From NCBI GenBank assembly GCA_001820255.1, contig MHPA01000010.1, forward strand, positions 1 to 28,247: a DNA stretch of 28,247 nt, read 5' to 3'. The stretch is from Candidatus Staskawiczbacteria bacterium RIFCSPLOWO2_01_FULL_38_12b (GTDB lineage: Bacteria; Patescibacteriota; Minisyncoccia; Minisyncoccales; Staskawiczbacteraceae). The notes beneath the pieces were generated by a model that worked only from the letters and a program-made list of their open reading frames with translations, had not been told where the DNA came from and did not search any database. Positions 13,710 to 20,987 of the stretch are shown here, piece after piece. Each line of letters starts with the position of its first letter. Within the stretch, counting starts at the first letter, position 1. The position numbers and the translations under genes are program-made.

Positions 13710-14264
13710 GAGCAATTCTTTTTCTTTCTTCTCAATTAACTCTTTAATTTTTTTCTGGTATTGGTCAATTAATTTTTGCAATTCGTCTTTGCCGCGAAAC
13801 TTATCATCTTCAGAAAGTTTTTTTTCCTTTTCCGCCTTTTGTATTTTGCCCCAGGCATCTTCCCTCCAGTGACGCATAGTCTGGCGGCCCTCTTCGGCTT
13901 TTGCGTTTAAAATCTTTAGCAAGCTATGACGGTATTCTTCCGTTAACATGGGCAAACTCAACCTGATGGTATTTTTATCAACGGCCGAAGACATCCCAAG
14001 GCCCGAACCGGCCACCGCTTTTTCTATCGGTTCTATATAAGAACTGTCCCAAGGCTGGATTACAATTTGATTAGGTTGTGGGCAAGAAATAGCGGCCAGT
14101 TGTTTTAAAGTAAAATCACTGCCAAAACAGCTTACTTTGATATCTTCCACCAAAGACGGGTTAGCCCGGGAAGTCCTAATTTTATCCATGTCCGCTTCCA
14201 AAAATCTGAATGATTTTTCAAATTCGGGGCGGACATTATCGATAAATTCTTTATATGTGCTCAT
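13707..14264 (-). CDS. frr: Ribosome recycling factor
   Basis: Splits the post-termination ribosome together with EF-G. 185 residues, the family length. Landmarks: RTSRANPSLVEDIKVSCFGS near the first hinge, PWDSSYIEPIEKAVAGSGLGM, RLSLPMLTEEYRHSLLK, and a C-terminal coiled-coil helix rich in Lys and Glu. It lies between holB and rseP. No Shine-Dalgarno; four copies of CTAGAAG run directly into its ATG. Confidence 0.96.
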   Translation of the reverse strand: MSTYKEFIDNVRPEFEKSFRFLEADMDKIRTSRANPSLVEDIKVSCFGSDFTLKQLAAISCPQPNQIVIQPWDSSYIEPIEKAVAGSGLGMSSAVDKNTIRLSLPMLTEEYRHSLLKILNAKAEEGRQTMRHWREDAWGKIQKAEKEKKLSEDDKFRGKDELQKLIDQYQKKIKELIEKKEKELL

Positions 14265-14331
14265 GGCTTCTAGCTTCTAGCTTCTAGCTTCTAGCCAGTT
14301 GCTAGATGCCAGTTGCTAGGAGCTCATTTTA
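14265..14331 (-). repeat. Tandem-word element between holB and frr (CTAGAAG family)
   Basis: Minus strand: just after the holB stop come CTAGCAACTGG words (two copies), then CTAGAAG in four tandem copies ending GCC ATG at the frr start. The AGCTCCTAG and CTAGAAGCT words can pair across the element. Confidence 0.75.
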
Positions 14332-15213
14332 TAACTCTAGTAATAATATTTCCAGCGCCAATTTCGGGTTTGTGTTAGTGGCGGAAAGTTGCATATGCAA
14401 TGTTTCTATAAGCCGCATGATTTTTTTTATTTTTTCAACCGGATAATTGCCTTCTTCATGCGGGGCTTTCAAAGATACCACGCCGACTTTAGCCAATAGC
14501 ATATTCCTAAAATATCTTTGTAACACTTTCAATATACTCACAACCGTTGCGCTTTCCGGATTGGTTTTTTTTACGTATTGGAATTTTATCGCAAGCTCGC
14601 CATGAATAACCGGCAATAATTCCTGCAACAGTTTTTGCTCAACTTCTGATGGCGCATATTGTTTTATGGGGAAAAAAGCAACAGTCTGGCACCGTGAAAA
14701 AATCGTCGGCAATAAGGCTTCTGGCTTTGAAGAAATTAAAAAAATAACGGTCTTGCCTTTTGGCTCTTCCAGTGTTTTTAAAAAACTATGCTGCGCTTCT
14801 CTGTTCATTCTTTCCGCGTTGTCTATAATGATAGCCTTGTGCCCGCCGTAATAAGATTTATAACTTAAAAAATTATTCACTTCCCTAATTTGACCCACAT
14901 CAATTTCCATCATGTCTTTTTCATTTTTCACTGATGATTCACTGCTCATAGATTTTACGGTAAGTAAATCCGGAAATTGCTCTTTTTCAATAAGCTTGCA
15001 ATTTTGGCAATCACCACGCCCCCCCTCAACCATACTCAAATCTGCGCAATCGCGTAGTTTAGAGTATGAGCAGTTTAGCTGTTTTACGAATTCTTTGGCG
15101 AACTCTTTTTTTCCAATTCCCTCCTGCCCAAAAAATAAATAGGCATGACTTAACTGTCCCGCTTCAAATTTTCCCTTTAAAAATTCCCATTGTTTTTGGT
15201 AAGGAGTAATCAC
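14329..15213 (-). CDS. holB: DNA polymerase III delta-prime subunit
   Basis: Clamp-loader subunit with the AAA+ fold. From GTG 15213 it is 294 residues: ITPYQKQWEFLK, HAYLFFGQEGIGKKEF (Walker A), four cysteines of the zinc module (C near the NCS, RDC, GDC and QNC positions), IIDNAERMNREAQHSFLKTLEEP (Walker B area) and IFSRCQ (SRC motif). The GTG start and the first codons (ATT ACT CC) belong to the repeat word CGTGATTACTCC, so the repeat appears to have become the 5' end of the gene. No Shine-Dalgarno. frr follows. Confidence 0.9.
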   Translation of the reverse strand: MITPYQKQWEFLKGKFEAGQLSHAYLFFGQEGIGKKEFAKEFVKQLNCSYSKLRDCADLSMVEGGRGDCQNCKLIEKEQFPDLLTVKSMSSESSVKNEKDMMEIDVGQIREVNNFLSYKSYYGGHKAIIIDNAERMNREAQHSFLKTLEEPKGKTVIFLISSKPEALLPTIFSRCQTVAFFPIKQYAPSEVEQKLLQELLPVIHGELAIKFQYVKKTNPESATVVSILKVLQRYFRNMLLAKVGVVSLKAPHEEGNYPVEKIKKIMRLIETLHMQLSATNTNPKLALEILLLEL

Positions 15214-15253
15214 GAATATACAAATTAAAAATAATATACGGATATACAAATCA
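15202..15253 (-). repeat. CGAATATAC-family arm upstream of holB
   Basis: GGAGTAATCACGAATATAC followed by AAATTAAAAATAATATACGG, nearly identical to the left arm of the element at 6020-6121. The second arm is largely missing, so this may be a half-element. It covers the holB start. Confidence 0.65.
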
Positions 15254-15308
15254 GACTTTCTGACTTTTAATGATTCATCTTAACAAAGTTATGGGGACAA
15301 TAAAAGCC

Positions 15309-15337
15309 TTGACAGATAGTATTAAAAGTTATACTAT
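15309..15337 (+). promoter_or_regulatory. Sigma70-type promoter for the orphan gene at 15387
   Basis: TTGACA, 17-base spacer, TACTAT; an AGGAG ribosome site follows 12 bases before the ATG window. Confidence 0.8.
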
Positions 15338-15386
15338 TATCACATGGAGTCGAAAAATAACAGATTGTTCTTTTCAGGAGATTACC

Positions 15387-15599
15387 ATGTTGGGTTTTCA
15401 AAAATCCTATAAAATCGAGTATGAAGAGAAGATGCGCTCGGCTGACAGTACTGTCATAACTATTCAGAATTGGTTCGGTTATGCCGATACAAAAGAGATT
15501 GCCTTAAAGTGGTGGTCAAAATTTAAAGAGAATAAAGAAAAGAGCCCTGGACCCACTCATTTCACTCTGGCATTCATCAGTATTACAGAATGCCCTTAA
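15387..15599 (+). CDS. Small protein of unknown function
   Basis: 70 residues from ATG 15387 (CAGGAG 6 bases upstream): LGFQKSYKIEYEEKMRSADSTVITI, then a Trp-rich middle (NWFGY, KWWSKFKENKE) and a hydrophobic end TLAFISITECP. No family recognised. An in-frame upstream ATG at 15270 precedes the promoter and is not credible. Promoter, SD and terminator make it a closed single-gene cassette on the strand opposite to its neighbours, like the gene at 8946. Confidence 0.75.
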   Translation: MLGFQKSYKIEYEEKMRSADSTVITIQNWFGYADTKEIALKWWSKFKENKEKSPGPTHFTLAFISITECP

Positions 15600-15603
15600 C
15601 AAA

Positions 15604-15640
15604 AGCCCGCGAACACATGCATTCACGGGCCTCTTTTTTT
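15604..15640 (+). terminator. Rho-independent terminator of the 15387 gene
   Basis: GCCCGCGAA / TTCACGGGC stem with one C-A mismatch and an 8-base loop, then CTCTTTTTTT. Confidence 0.85.
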
Positions 15641-15650
15641 GTAATTTTTT

Positions 15651-15684
15651 TCACTAGACGCTAGCCCCTGAACACTAGACCCTA
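15651..15684 (-). repeat. GTCTAGTG word repeat after mreB copy 2
   Basis: Minus strand from the mreB stop TAG: GGTCTAGTGTTCAGGGGC then TAGCGTCTAGTG, two copies of GTCTAGTG. It resembles one arm of the stop-to-start elements, but no second arm is seen. Confidence 0.5.
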
Positions 15685-16689
15685 CTTTTTTGACATCACC
15701 ACCTTCTTGTATTCATCCAAGTGTTCAAGCACAGTTCCGGTTCCACGGATAACGCAAAACAACGGTTCGTCAGCAATAAAACATGGGACTCCCGTGCTTT
15801 GCGCCACCAGTTCATTAATTTTTGGAAGCAGTGCCCCGCCACCAGCCATAATAATTCCTTTATTCATAATATCAGCCGAAAGTTCCGGCGGAGTTTCTGA
15901 TAACACATGTTTTGCGGCTTGAATAATTTCAGCTAGCACATCGGAAATCGCCTCGCATACTTCGTTGTTGGATATTTTAATGTTGCGGGGCAACCCCAAA
16001 ATCAAGTCGCGCCCTTGAATTTCCATAAACCGCAATTCTTTTTGCAAAAGTGCCGTACCTACTTTTATTTTTATTTCTTCGGCCGATTGAGTGCCAATGG
16101 CTAAATTATATTTTTTCTTAATGTATTCGGCAATGGCCAAGTCTATTTTATCTCCCGCCACCCTGACTGAGTGGCTCGTCACAATCCCGCCCAAAGAAAT
16201 AACCGCCACTTCGGAAGTCCCTCCGCCAATATCAATAATCATATGGCCGGAGCATGAGTTAATGGGAATTCCGGCGCCGATGGCGGCCAGTATCGGTTCT
16301 TTGGCGACAAATGCCTGGCGGGCTCCGGCAGATAACGCCGCTTCAATGACCGCCCGACGCTCGGTTGAGGTGATTCCGGCAGGAACCGAAATTACCAATT
16401 CAGGTTTGAATATTTTAAAGTGGCTGGTGGTTTTTTTAATAAAGTAACGCATCATCGCCTGGGTTACTTTATAATCGGCAATCACTCCGTCTTTTAACGG
16501 CCGATATACTTTAATATCCGAAGGGGTCCGGCCGATCATTTCTTTAGCATTTTCACCTACCGCCAGAATTTTATTGTCAGATAAAGAAATCGCAACAACG
16601 GATGGCTCGTTTAAAACAATCCCCTTGCCCCGCACATATACCAAAGAGTTGCAGGTTCCAAGATCAATGGCAATTCTATTGTTGAACAT
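15682..16689 (-). CDS. mreB: Rod-shape protein MreB (copy 2)
   Basis: 335 residues: DLGTCNSLVYVRGKGIVLNEP, DIGGGTSEVAVISLGG, IMAGGGALLPKINEL. It lacks the amphipathic N-terminal extension of copy 1 and starts MFNNRIAIDLGT; the two differ at many positions throughout, so they are old paralogs rather than a recent duplication. Two MreB proteins may form mixed filaments or serve different growth zones. It lies downstream of the GIY-YIG gene and murA on the same strand. No Shine-Dalgarno. Confidence 0.94.
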   Translation of the reverse strand: MFNNRIAIDLGTCNSLVYVRGKGIVLNEPSVVAISLSDNKILAVGENAKEMIGRTPSDIKVYRPLKDGVIADYKVTQAMMRYFIKKTTSHFKIFKPELVISVPAGITSTERRAVIEAALSAGARQAFVAKEPILAAIGAGIPINSCSGHMIIDIGGGTSEVAVISLGGIVTSHSVRVAGDKIDLAIAEYIKKKYNLAIGTQSAEEIKIKVGTALLQKELRFMEIQGRDLILGLPRNIKISNNEVCEAISDVLAEIIQAAKHVLSETPPELSADIMNKGIIMAGGGALLPKINELVAQSTGVPCFIADEPLFCVIRGTGTVLEHLDEYKKVVMSKK

Positions 16690-16692
16690 AAA

Positions 16693-16806
16693 AATTTTAA
16701 TTTATTAAAATTTTTACCGAGTACTCAAAGCATTGAGTGCTTGGTAATTCCTATTTATTAAAATTTTCACCGAGTACTCAACGCATTGAGTGCTTGGTGA
16801 TTCCTA
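16693..16806. repeat. Tandem 53-bp repeat with 30-base near-palindromes
   Basis: Two copies (16716-16745 and 16769-16798) of ACCGAGTACTCAA, a 4-base loop, TTGAGTGCTTGGT, each in a 53-bp unit that also has TTCCTATTTATT and AAAATTTT. As plus-strand RNA each forms a 13-bp stem with two G-U pairs. A third, inverted copy lies at 17139-17168 on the other side of the GIY-YIG gene. Confidence 0.85.
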
Positions 16807-17031
16807 TTTATTTAAACTGTTTTTAATCCTTTCTCTAAGAAATTTTACCGCCTGCCCTCTTTGCTTTAGCTTTCGTTCTCTGTCTTGGGCATCTAATTTA
16901 TTTTTGTAAGCCTCATAGTATATTAATTCGGGAGTCTTATCTTTATGCTCTCTTATTCTTCGCTTTAAATCATTTGTATAGCCTATATATATTTTTCCAT
17001 CTCCCTTTCTTAATAAATATACGTAGTACAT
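16804..17031 (-). CDS. GIY-YIG domain protein, small single-domain type
   Basis: 75 residues from ATG 17031: YYVYLLRKGDGKIYIGYTNDL is one run of the domain core (Y-V-Y then I-G-Y), followed by the catalytic Arg in KRRIREH and the Glu in EAYKNKLDAQDRERKLK. Small UPF0213-like members of this nuclease superfamily are common, and their substrate is mostly unknown. A longer frame reaches 17109, but those extra 26 codons come from the MITE-like element at 17030-17118 and are not homologous. The gene is enclosed by inverted copies of a 30-base palindrome, suggesting a mobile or selfish unit. Confidence 0.85.
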   Translation of the reverse strand: MYYVYLLRKGDGKIYIGYTNDLKRRIREHKDKTPELIYYEAYKNKLDAQDRERKLKQRGQAVKFLRERIKNSLNK

Positions 17032-17118
17032 AATAGACTTGTCCCTAAATAAGGAAAATAGGCTCAATTTACTTTTCAATTTGGAGCTAAATTTTTTATT
17101 TAGGGACAAGTCTATTAT
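17030..17118. mobile_element. MITE-like hairpin element, 89 bp
   Basis: 23-bp perfect terminal repeats containing TAATAGACTTGTCCCTAAAT and its reverse complement; the interior also pairs (GCTCAATTT / AATTTGGAGC with one bulge). Ends are related to those at 12337-12495. It touches the GIY-YIG start codon, so it forms that gene's whole near 5' region. Confidence 0.8.
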
Positions 17119-17138
17119 AGAAAAAATAGTTCAAACCG

Positions 17139-17168
17139 ACCAAGCACTCAATGCGTTGAGTACTCGGT
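17139..17168. repeat. Third, inverted copy of the 30-base palindrome
   Basis: Exact reverse complement of the copy at 16769-16798. With the two direct copies it brackets the GIY-YIG gene and the MITE. A separate 11-bp stem AAACGCATGAG/CTCATGCGTTT (17170-17201) overlaps the murA stop next to it. Confidence 0.85.
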
Positions 17169-17183
17169 CAAACGCATGAGCGC

Positions 17184-18446
17184 TTAAACACTCATGCGTT
17201 TGATATCCGCGCCCAGTTTTTGCAATCTCTCCTCTATCCTCTCATATCCCCGATCAATATGAAAGACATTATCAATGACGGTTTTGCCTTCTGCCATCAA
17301 ACCGGCCAAAATCAATACGGCGCCGGCCCGCACATCCAGGGAATTCACATTAACGCCTTGCATCGTTTTGGGACCGAAAACAAATGCCCGATGCGGGTCT
17401 ACCACTTCAATGTCCGCACCCATTTTACGCAATTCCTGCATATAGCCAAAGCGGCTTTCATATAAAGGGTCATGGATTAAACTTTTGCCTTCTGCCCGGG
17501 TTAAAAGAGTCACCATCATAGGCAGTAAATCAGTGGGAAATCCCGGATGAGGCAGTGCTTGCACTTTGGCGCCCGCCAAGTTTGGCGAATGGAAAACCGT
17601 CACTTGGTTCTCGCCCTTTTCAAAAATAACACCGATTTCTTTTAATTTTTCCAAAAATAAATCAAGGTGTTCAAAGTCCACATTCTTGACTACTACTTTT
17701 CCGGGAGTCAAAATGCCGGCAATAATAAATGTCCCCGCTTCAAGGTTGTCGGGCGTGACGGTATGGGTACAGCCATATAATGCTTCCACCCCTTCAATTT
17801 CAAGTACATGTGTTCCATTGCCTTTTATCCTGGCCCCCATTTTCAATAGCATATTACCCAAGTCTTGCACCGACGGTTCGCTTGCCGCGCCTTTGATAAT
17901 GGTTTTCCCTTTTGCCAATACGGCGGCCATCATCAAAGCTTCGGTTGCCGTCGGGCTGAATTCGGTCAATATCACTTCGGCGCCGGCCAACGCTTCCCGA
18001 TACACATTATATAAGTCGCCCTCTTTTTTAATTTTTGCCCCCAATTTTTCCAGGGCTTTTAACTGGATATTAATCGGACGCATGCCGATTTTATCCCCGC
18101 CCGGAGCGGAAAACTGGAAATAATGAAATCGCGTAAGCAAGGGCCCTACCAGTAAAACCGACATCCTGGTTTTTGAAAACTTTTCAAGATCGATTTTTTC
18201 AACATCAATATTGGCCGCATTTAACTTTATTTTCCTTTCAGACAGATATTCAACCGTCACACCAATACTTTTTAAAATATCAATTTGATTTTTAATATCG
18301 GAAATCAGCGGAACATTATCAATAATGCAATCTTCCCGAGTAAGCAAAACCGCCGCAAGGCATGAACCCGCCGCATTTTTTGATCCTCTCACTTCAATTT
18401 CTCCCTCCAATTCCCTATTACCATTGATGACAAATTTATCAGCCAT
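17184..18446 (-). CDS. murA: UDP-N-acetylglucosamine 1-carboxyvinyltransferase with Asp at the fosfomycin cysteine
   Basis: First committed step of peptidoglycan synthesis: transfer of enolpyruvate from PEP to UDP-GlcNAc. 420 residues, full length. GSKNAAGS (21-28) carries the PEP-binding Lys23, and the active-site loop reads PGGDKIGMRPINIQ. The residue equal to E. coli Cys115 is Asp118. Asp at this place is known in fosfomycin-insensitive MurA of mycobacteria and chlamydiae. C-terminal FHIDRGYERIEERLQKLGA is typical. The start is 14 bases from a MITE-like element that must hold or displace its promoter. No Shine-Dalgarno. Confidence 0.96.
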   Translation of the reverse strand: MADKFVINGNRELEGEIEVRGSKNAAGSCLAAVLLTREDCIIDNVPLISDIKNQIDILKSIGVTVEYLSERKIKLNAANIDVEKIDLEKFSKTRMSVLLVGPLLTRFHYFQFSAPGGDKIGMRPINIQLKALEKLGAKIKKEGDLYNVYREALAGAEVILTEFSPTATEALMMAAVLAKGKTIIKGAASEPSVQDLGNMLLKMGARIKGNGTHVLEIEGVEALYGCTHTVTPDNLEAGTFIIAGILTPGKVVVKNVDFEHLDLFLEKLKEIGVIFEKGENQVTVFHSPNLAGAKVQALPHPGFPTDLLPMMVTLLTRAEGKSLIHDPLYESRFGYMQELRKMGADIEVVDPHRAFVFGPKTMQGVNVNSLDVRAGAVLILAGLMAEGKTVIDNVFHIDRGYERIEERLQKLGADIKRMSV

Positions 18447-18460
18447 ATGCTGTTTTTAAA

Positions 18461-18636
18461 TACTGTGAATTACGAAATGCTTTCGAGGTATTTTTTCCAA
18501 ATGTGGAGATAGAAATTTGATAGAATTTCTAGGCTTGCCCTGCGGGCCCGCCTAGAAATTATAGCGAATTTATAGCCCACATTTGGGAAAAAGACCCGAA
18601 AAGTCTTCTCAAACGAGCATTTCGTAATTCACAGTA
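18461..18636. mobile_element. MITE-like element, 176 bp, upstream of murA
   Basis: Perfect 20-bp terminal repeats TACTGTGAATTACGAAATGC and reverse complement, TA at both outer ends. The interior is a long imperfect hairpin (TTTTTCCAAATGTGG/CCACATTTGGGAAAAA; TTCTAGGC...GCCTAGAA). No ORF. The same end sequence sits at 45-64, where it truncates a gene. The remaining 18637-18687 shows nothing clear. Confidence 0.8.
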
Positions 18637-18687
18637 AGTTATGCCTCATACTATTTTATTTTCCCGTTAATGTCAACTACGCCAAAC

Positions 18688-18716
18688 TTGACTTAAACAA
18701 CAATACGTGATAATCT
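18688..18716 (+). promoter_or_regulatory. Sigma70-type promoter for the Nudix gene
   Basis: TTGACT, 17-base spacer, TAATCT, followed by CGGAGGAA 8 bases before the ATG at 18777. Confidence 0.8.
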
Positions 18717-18776
18717 ATTTTTAGGTTCCGGATGTTCTGGAACAGTTCTTTCTTCAACTTTCGGAGGAATTTGGCT

Positions 18777-19310
18777 ATGGCCAAAGCTGTGTTCCATGTC
18801 GGGGTCTTCGGGATCCCGGCGAAACTCGTCAATGGCGTCGTTCGCATCAAGGTGAACGTGCGTGGCGACGAAGCCGAACAAACCCGCCAGTGGGGACTGG
18901 CAAAGCTGACGCCGGTTCCCGGTATCAGTATCATTGACTGCCCCGGCGGAGCAGTCAAACCCGGGGATAAGTCCATGGAAGAAGCTCTCCGGCGAGAGAT
19001 CGCCGAGGAAACCGGCGGATGCGAACTCGAATTGCTGGGCGAATTCAGCCAGGCCTTCCAGTTTATGAGTGAAGGAACACTCGAGAAACCCGCGGATCTG
19101 GCCTTCTGGTGTCCGATTCGGCTCATCGGCGAACCCAAGCCCTCCGCCGAAGCCTCCGCACACCCGTGGATCTCCATGGCAGAGTTCGAGGCTGAAACGC
19201 CCTATCGCTGCGTCTCGGGCCTCGGCAACAAGGGCCGCACCGGCCGCATGATGCGCGCCGCACTGAAGTGGTTTGAGACAAGATGGGGGGATGCGAAAAT
19301 CTTCTCGTAA
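18777..19310 (+). CDS. Nudix hydrolase
   Basis: 177 residues from ATG 18777 (GGAGG upstream; an earlier in-frame ATG at 18732 lies before the SD). The Nudix box is GGAVKPGDKSMEEALRREIA at 57-76 continuing EETGG, with the metal-binding REIAEE core intact. Nudix enzymes cleave nucleoside diphosphates linked to another group; the substrate cannot be told. The gene is clearly richer in G and C than all its neighbours and uses GC-ending codons, with its own promoter, SD and terminator, all pointing to recent transfer. It is divergent from murA. Confidence 0.9.
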   Translation: MAKAVFHVGVFGIPAKLVNGVVRIKVNVRGDEAEQTRQWGLAKLTPVPGISIIDCPGGAVKPGDKSMEEALRREIAEETGGCELELLGEFSQAFQFMSEGTLEKPADLAFWCPIRLIGEPKPSAEASAHPWISMAEFEAETPYRCVSGLGNKGRTGRMMRAALKWFETRWGDAKIFS

Positions 19311-19314
19311 CCAC

Positions 19315-19346
19315 AAGCCCCTTGCAATGATGCAAGGGGCTTTTTT
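19315..19346 (+). terminator. Rho-independent terminator of the Nudix gene
   Basis: AAGCCCCTTGCA, loop ATGA, TGCAAGGGGCTT, a perfect 12-bp stem followed by T. Confidence 0.95.
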
Positions 19347-19398
19347 ATAAAATAAAAACCGCAATATTATAAGTTGCGGCCGTAATTTCTTTAAAAAA

Positions 19399-20106
19399 CT
19401 ACTTTACCATTTTTGAAGAATCATCAACCGGAATCCAATCCAAGTTATTTTCCCAATCATGGATTCTGTTGGCATTATTTGACACTCCATACACTAATTC
19501 AAATCCAAACGGGATGCGTTTTACTTCTATACATCTTTTAACTAAACTGGCGCAATCACGTCGGCTTAGCCAGAATTTTTCATAGCCTTCTTCATTTCTT
19601 AGTTTATCATGAAGACTAACGCCGCCAAACCGAATGCAAATAACTTCTAAGCCTTTTGTCGCATAATACCTCCCCAGTGTTTCTATATACACTTTGGTGG
19701 TGCCATACAAATTATTGGGAATGGGTATTTTATTGGGAGTTACGGGACTTGGCACGTGCCAGTGGGAAAAGTTGTCGGCATGAATAGAACTTGCCATAAT
19801 CACCCTTGGCACGCCGGTTTCCATGGCAGCCCTATACACATTTTCTGCCATCTTTTTATTTTCCGGTTCCATGGAATTTGATTTCCAATTTTCCCGGCTA
19901 TTCCAAGCCAAATGAATGACCACATCTTTGCCTTGTATAATTTCTTTTAGCTCTTCATAAGAACTTGCAACATTGATCTGACGCACAATGGTTTCTATAT
20001 TGCGAGATTCACAATCCACTAACGTAAAGTCAAAGACGTCCTTGAGGGCTTCAAAAATAATGGCGCCAATTCTTCCCTTACCGCCAGTGACCAAAACTTT
20101 TTCCAT
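19399..20106 (-). CDS. Extended SDR, uronate dehydrogenase/sugar epimerase-like
   Basis: 235-residue NAD(P)-dependent short-chain dehydrogenase: GGKGRIG at 8-14 binds the cofactor, DVVIHLAWNS is the NNAG-like strand, MASSIHA carries the catalytic Ser, and Y134-x3-K138 (LYGTTK) the Tyr-Lys pair. The C-terminal FWLSRRDCASLVKRCIE resembles the LSxxDxxxLV motif of uronate dehydrogenase-like proteins. The sugar substrate is unknown. GAGGAAT stands 7 bases before the ATG. It is divergent from a TIM-barrel-like protein 62 bases away, so both may act on the same sugar. Confidence 0.85.
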   Translation of the reverse strand: MEKVLVTGGKGRIGAIIFEALKDVFDFTLVDCESRNIETIVRQINVASSYEELKEIIQGKDVVIHLAWNSRENWKSNSMEPENKKMAENVYRAAMETGVPRVIMASSIHADNFSHWHVPSPVTPNKIPIPNNLYGTTKVYIETLGRYYATKGLEVICIRFGGVSLHDKLRNEEGYEKFWLSRRDCASLVKRCIEVKRIPFGFELVYGVSNNANRIHDWENNLDWIPVDDSSKMVK

Positions 20107-20168
20107 GATAATTCCTCTTGATTGTAAATGATCAAAACCTTTTATATACTAATATAAAGTAAAAAAAT

Positions 20169-20852
20169 ATGCAAAAAAATATTTTAGTCAGTATTACTGG
20201 TAGCCAAGAAAAAAACTGGCAGGATAAATTACAAGAAATTACGGATTTTAAAATTCAAGAAATTGCTTTGTTTTTAGAAATCTTTGAAAAAGAACAACGC
20301 GAAAAAATATACCAGGCACTTTTAACATCTAACGTTAAAAGTATTCCTTTGGTTCATATCCGCCACGATATGACAAAAGACGAGCTGCAGTTTTTAAAAA
20401 CAACGTTTAAAGCCAAATATTTTACCTGCCATGAAGAAAACTTTGTACACCATGATATTGAACACTGGAAAGGGTTTTATAAAAATATTTTTTTGGAAAT
20501 GAATTTTGATAATTTCGTTTCCAAAAAAGTAATGGTAGAAAAAATCGGTGGATTTTGCATTGACCTGGCTCATTTTAAAGTTGGATTGGAAAAGTTAAGT
20601 AAAGATTTTGAATATGTCTATAGTAAAAACAAAATGGCAAAATATTTTAAGTGCAACCATGTAAACGGCTACAATCCAAAAATTAATAAAGACATGCACA
20701 CTATTTATAGCTTCAAAGAATTTGATTATCTAAAAACTCTGCCCGAATTTGTATTTGGAAACGTGATAGCGCTTGAAATGTCCAACCCAATACAAGAACA
20801 GCTAGAATTTAAAAAATATCTTACCAAATTACTCTCGGAAAAGTTTAAATAA
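20169..20852 (+). CDS. Possible xylose-isomerase-like TIM-barrel protein
   Basis: 227 residues, soluble. Strand-like segments end in putative metal or acid residues in the order seen in xylose-isomerase/AP-endonuclease-2-type barrels: EIALF (31), IPLVHIRHD (59-67), FLEMN (Glu110), FCIDLAHF (Asp132, His135), KCNHVNG (His164) and VIALEMS (Glu203). This assignment is by pattern only and I am not sure of it. No Shine-Dalgarno; the region before the ATG is AT-rich and probably holds divergent promoters (near-palindrome TTTATATACTAATATAAA). Confidence 0.6.
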   Translation: MQKNILVSITGSQEKNWQDKLQEITDFKIQEIALFLEIFEKEQREKIYQALLTSNVKSIPLVHIRHDMTKDELQFLKTTFKAKYFTCHEENFVHHDIEHWKGFYKNIFLEMNFDNFVSKKVMVEKIGGFCIDLAHFKVGLEKLSKDFEYVYSKNKMAKYFKCNHVNGYNPKINKDMHTIYSFKEFDYLKTLPEFVFGNVIALEMSNPIQEQLEFKKYLTKLLSEKFK

Positions 20853-20857
20853 AAAAA

Positions 20858-20881
20858 GAAGCCCGGTATATATCGGGCTTC
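20858..20881. other. Perfect 8-bp hairpin after the TIM-barrel-like gene
   Basis: GAAGCCCG, 8-base loop, CGGGCTTC. The T run lies on the minus strand side (A run on the plus strand before it), so it would terminate leftward transcription better than the gene it follows. Confidence 0.6.
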
Positions 20882-20952
20882 AGGGAAAGCTTCTTTCTAA
20901 AGAAAACTACTGTGGTTGACTCACATACACACTAATTATTATGCGTCAATTA

Positions 20953-20981
20953 TTGAAAAATACCCTATTTTTTGATATCAT
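20953..20981 (+). promoter_or_regulatory. Promoter placing the start site at the ATG (leaderless candidate)
   Basis: TTGAAA, 17-base spacer, TATCAT ending 6 bases before the ATG at 20988. Transcription would begin at or within a base or two of the start codon. An alternative TTGACT at 20916-20921 with a poor -10 (TTATGC) also exists. Confidence 0.5.
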
Positions 20982-20987
20982 TGAGCA

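Noticed and set aside
17032..17109. N-terminal extension of the GIY-YIG protein
   Set aside because: These 26 codons are translated MITE sequence; the domain begins at the ATG at 17031.
16693..17168. CRISPR array, because of repeated palindromic units
   Set aside because: Only three copies, one inverted, with the first two in identical tandem units and no variable spacers; no cas genes.
18693..19364. Long minus-strand ORFs opposite the Nudix gene
   Set aside because: Shadow of the GC-rich codons; the plus-strand frame has the Nudix box, promoter, SD and terminator.
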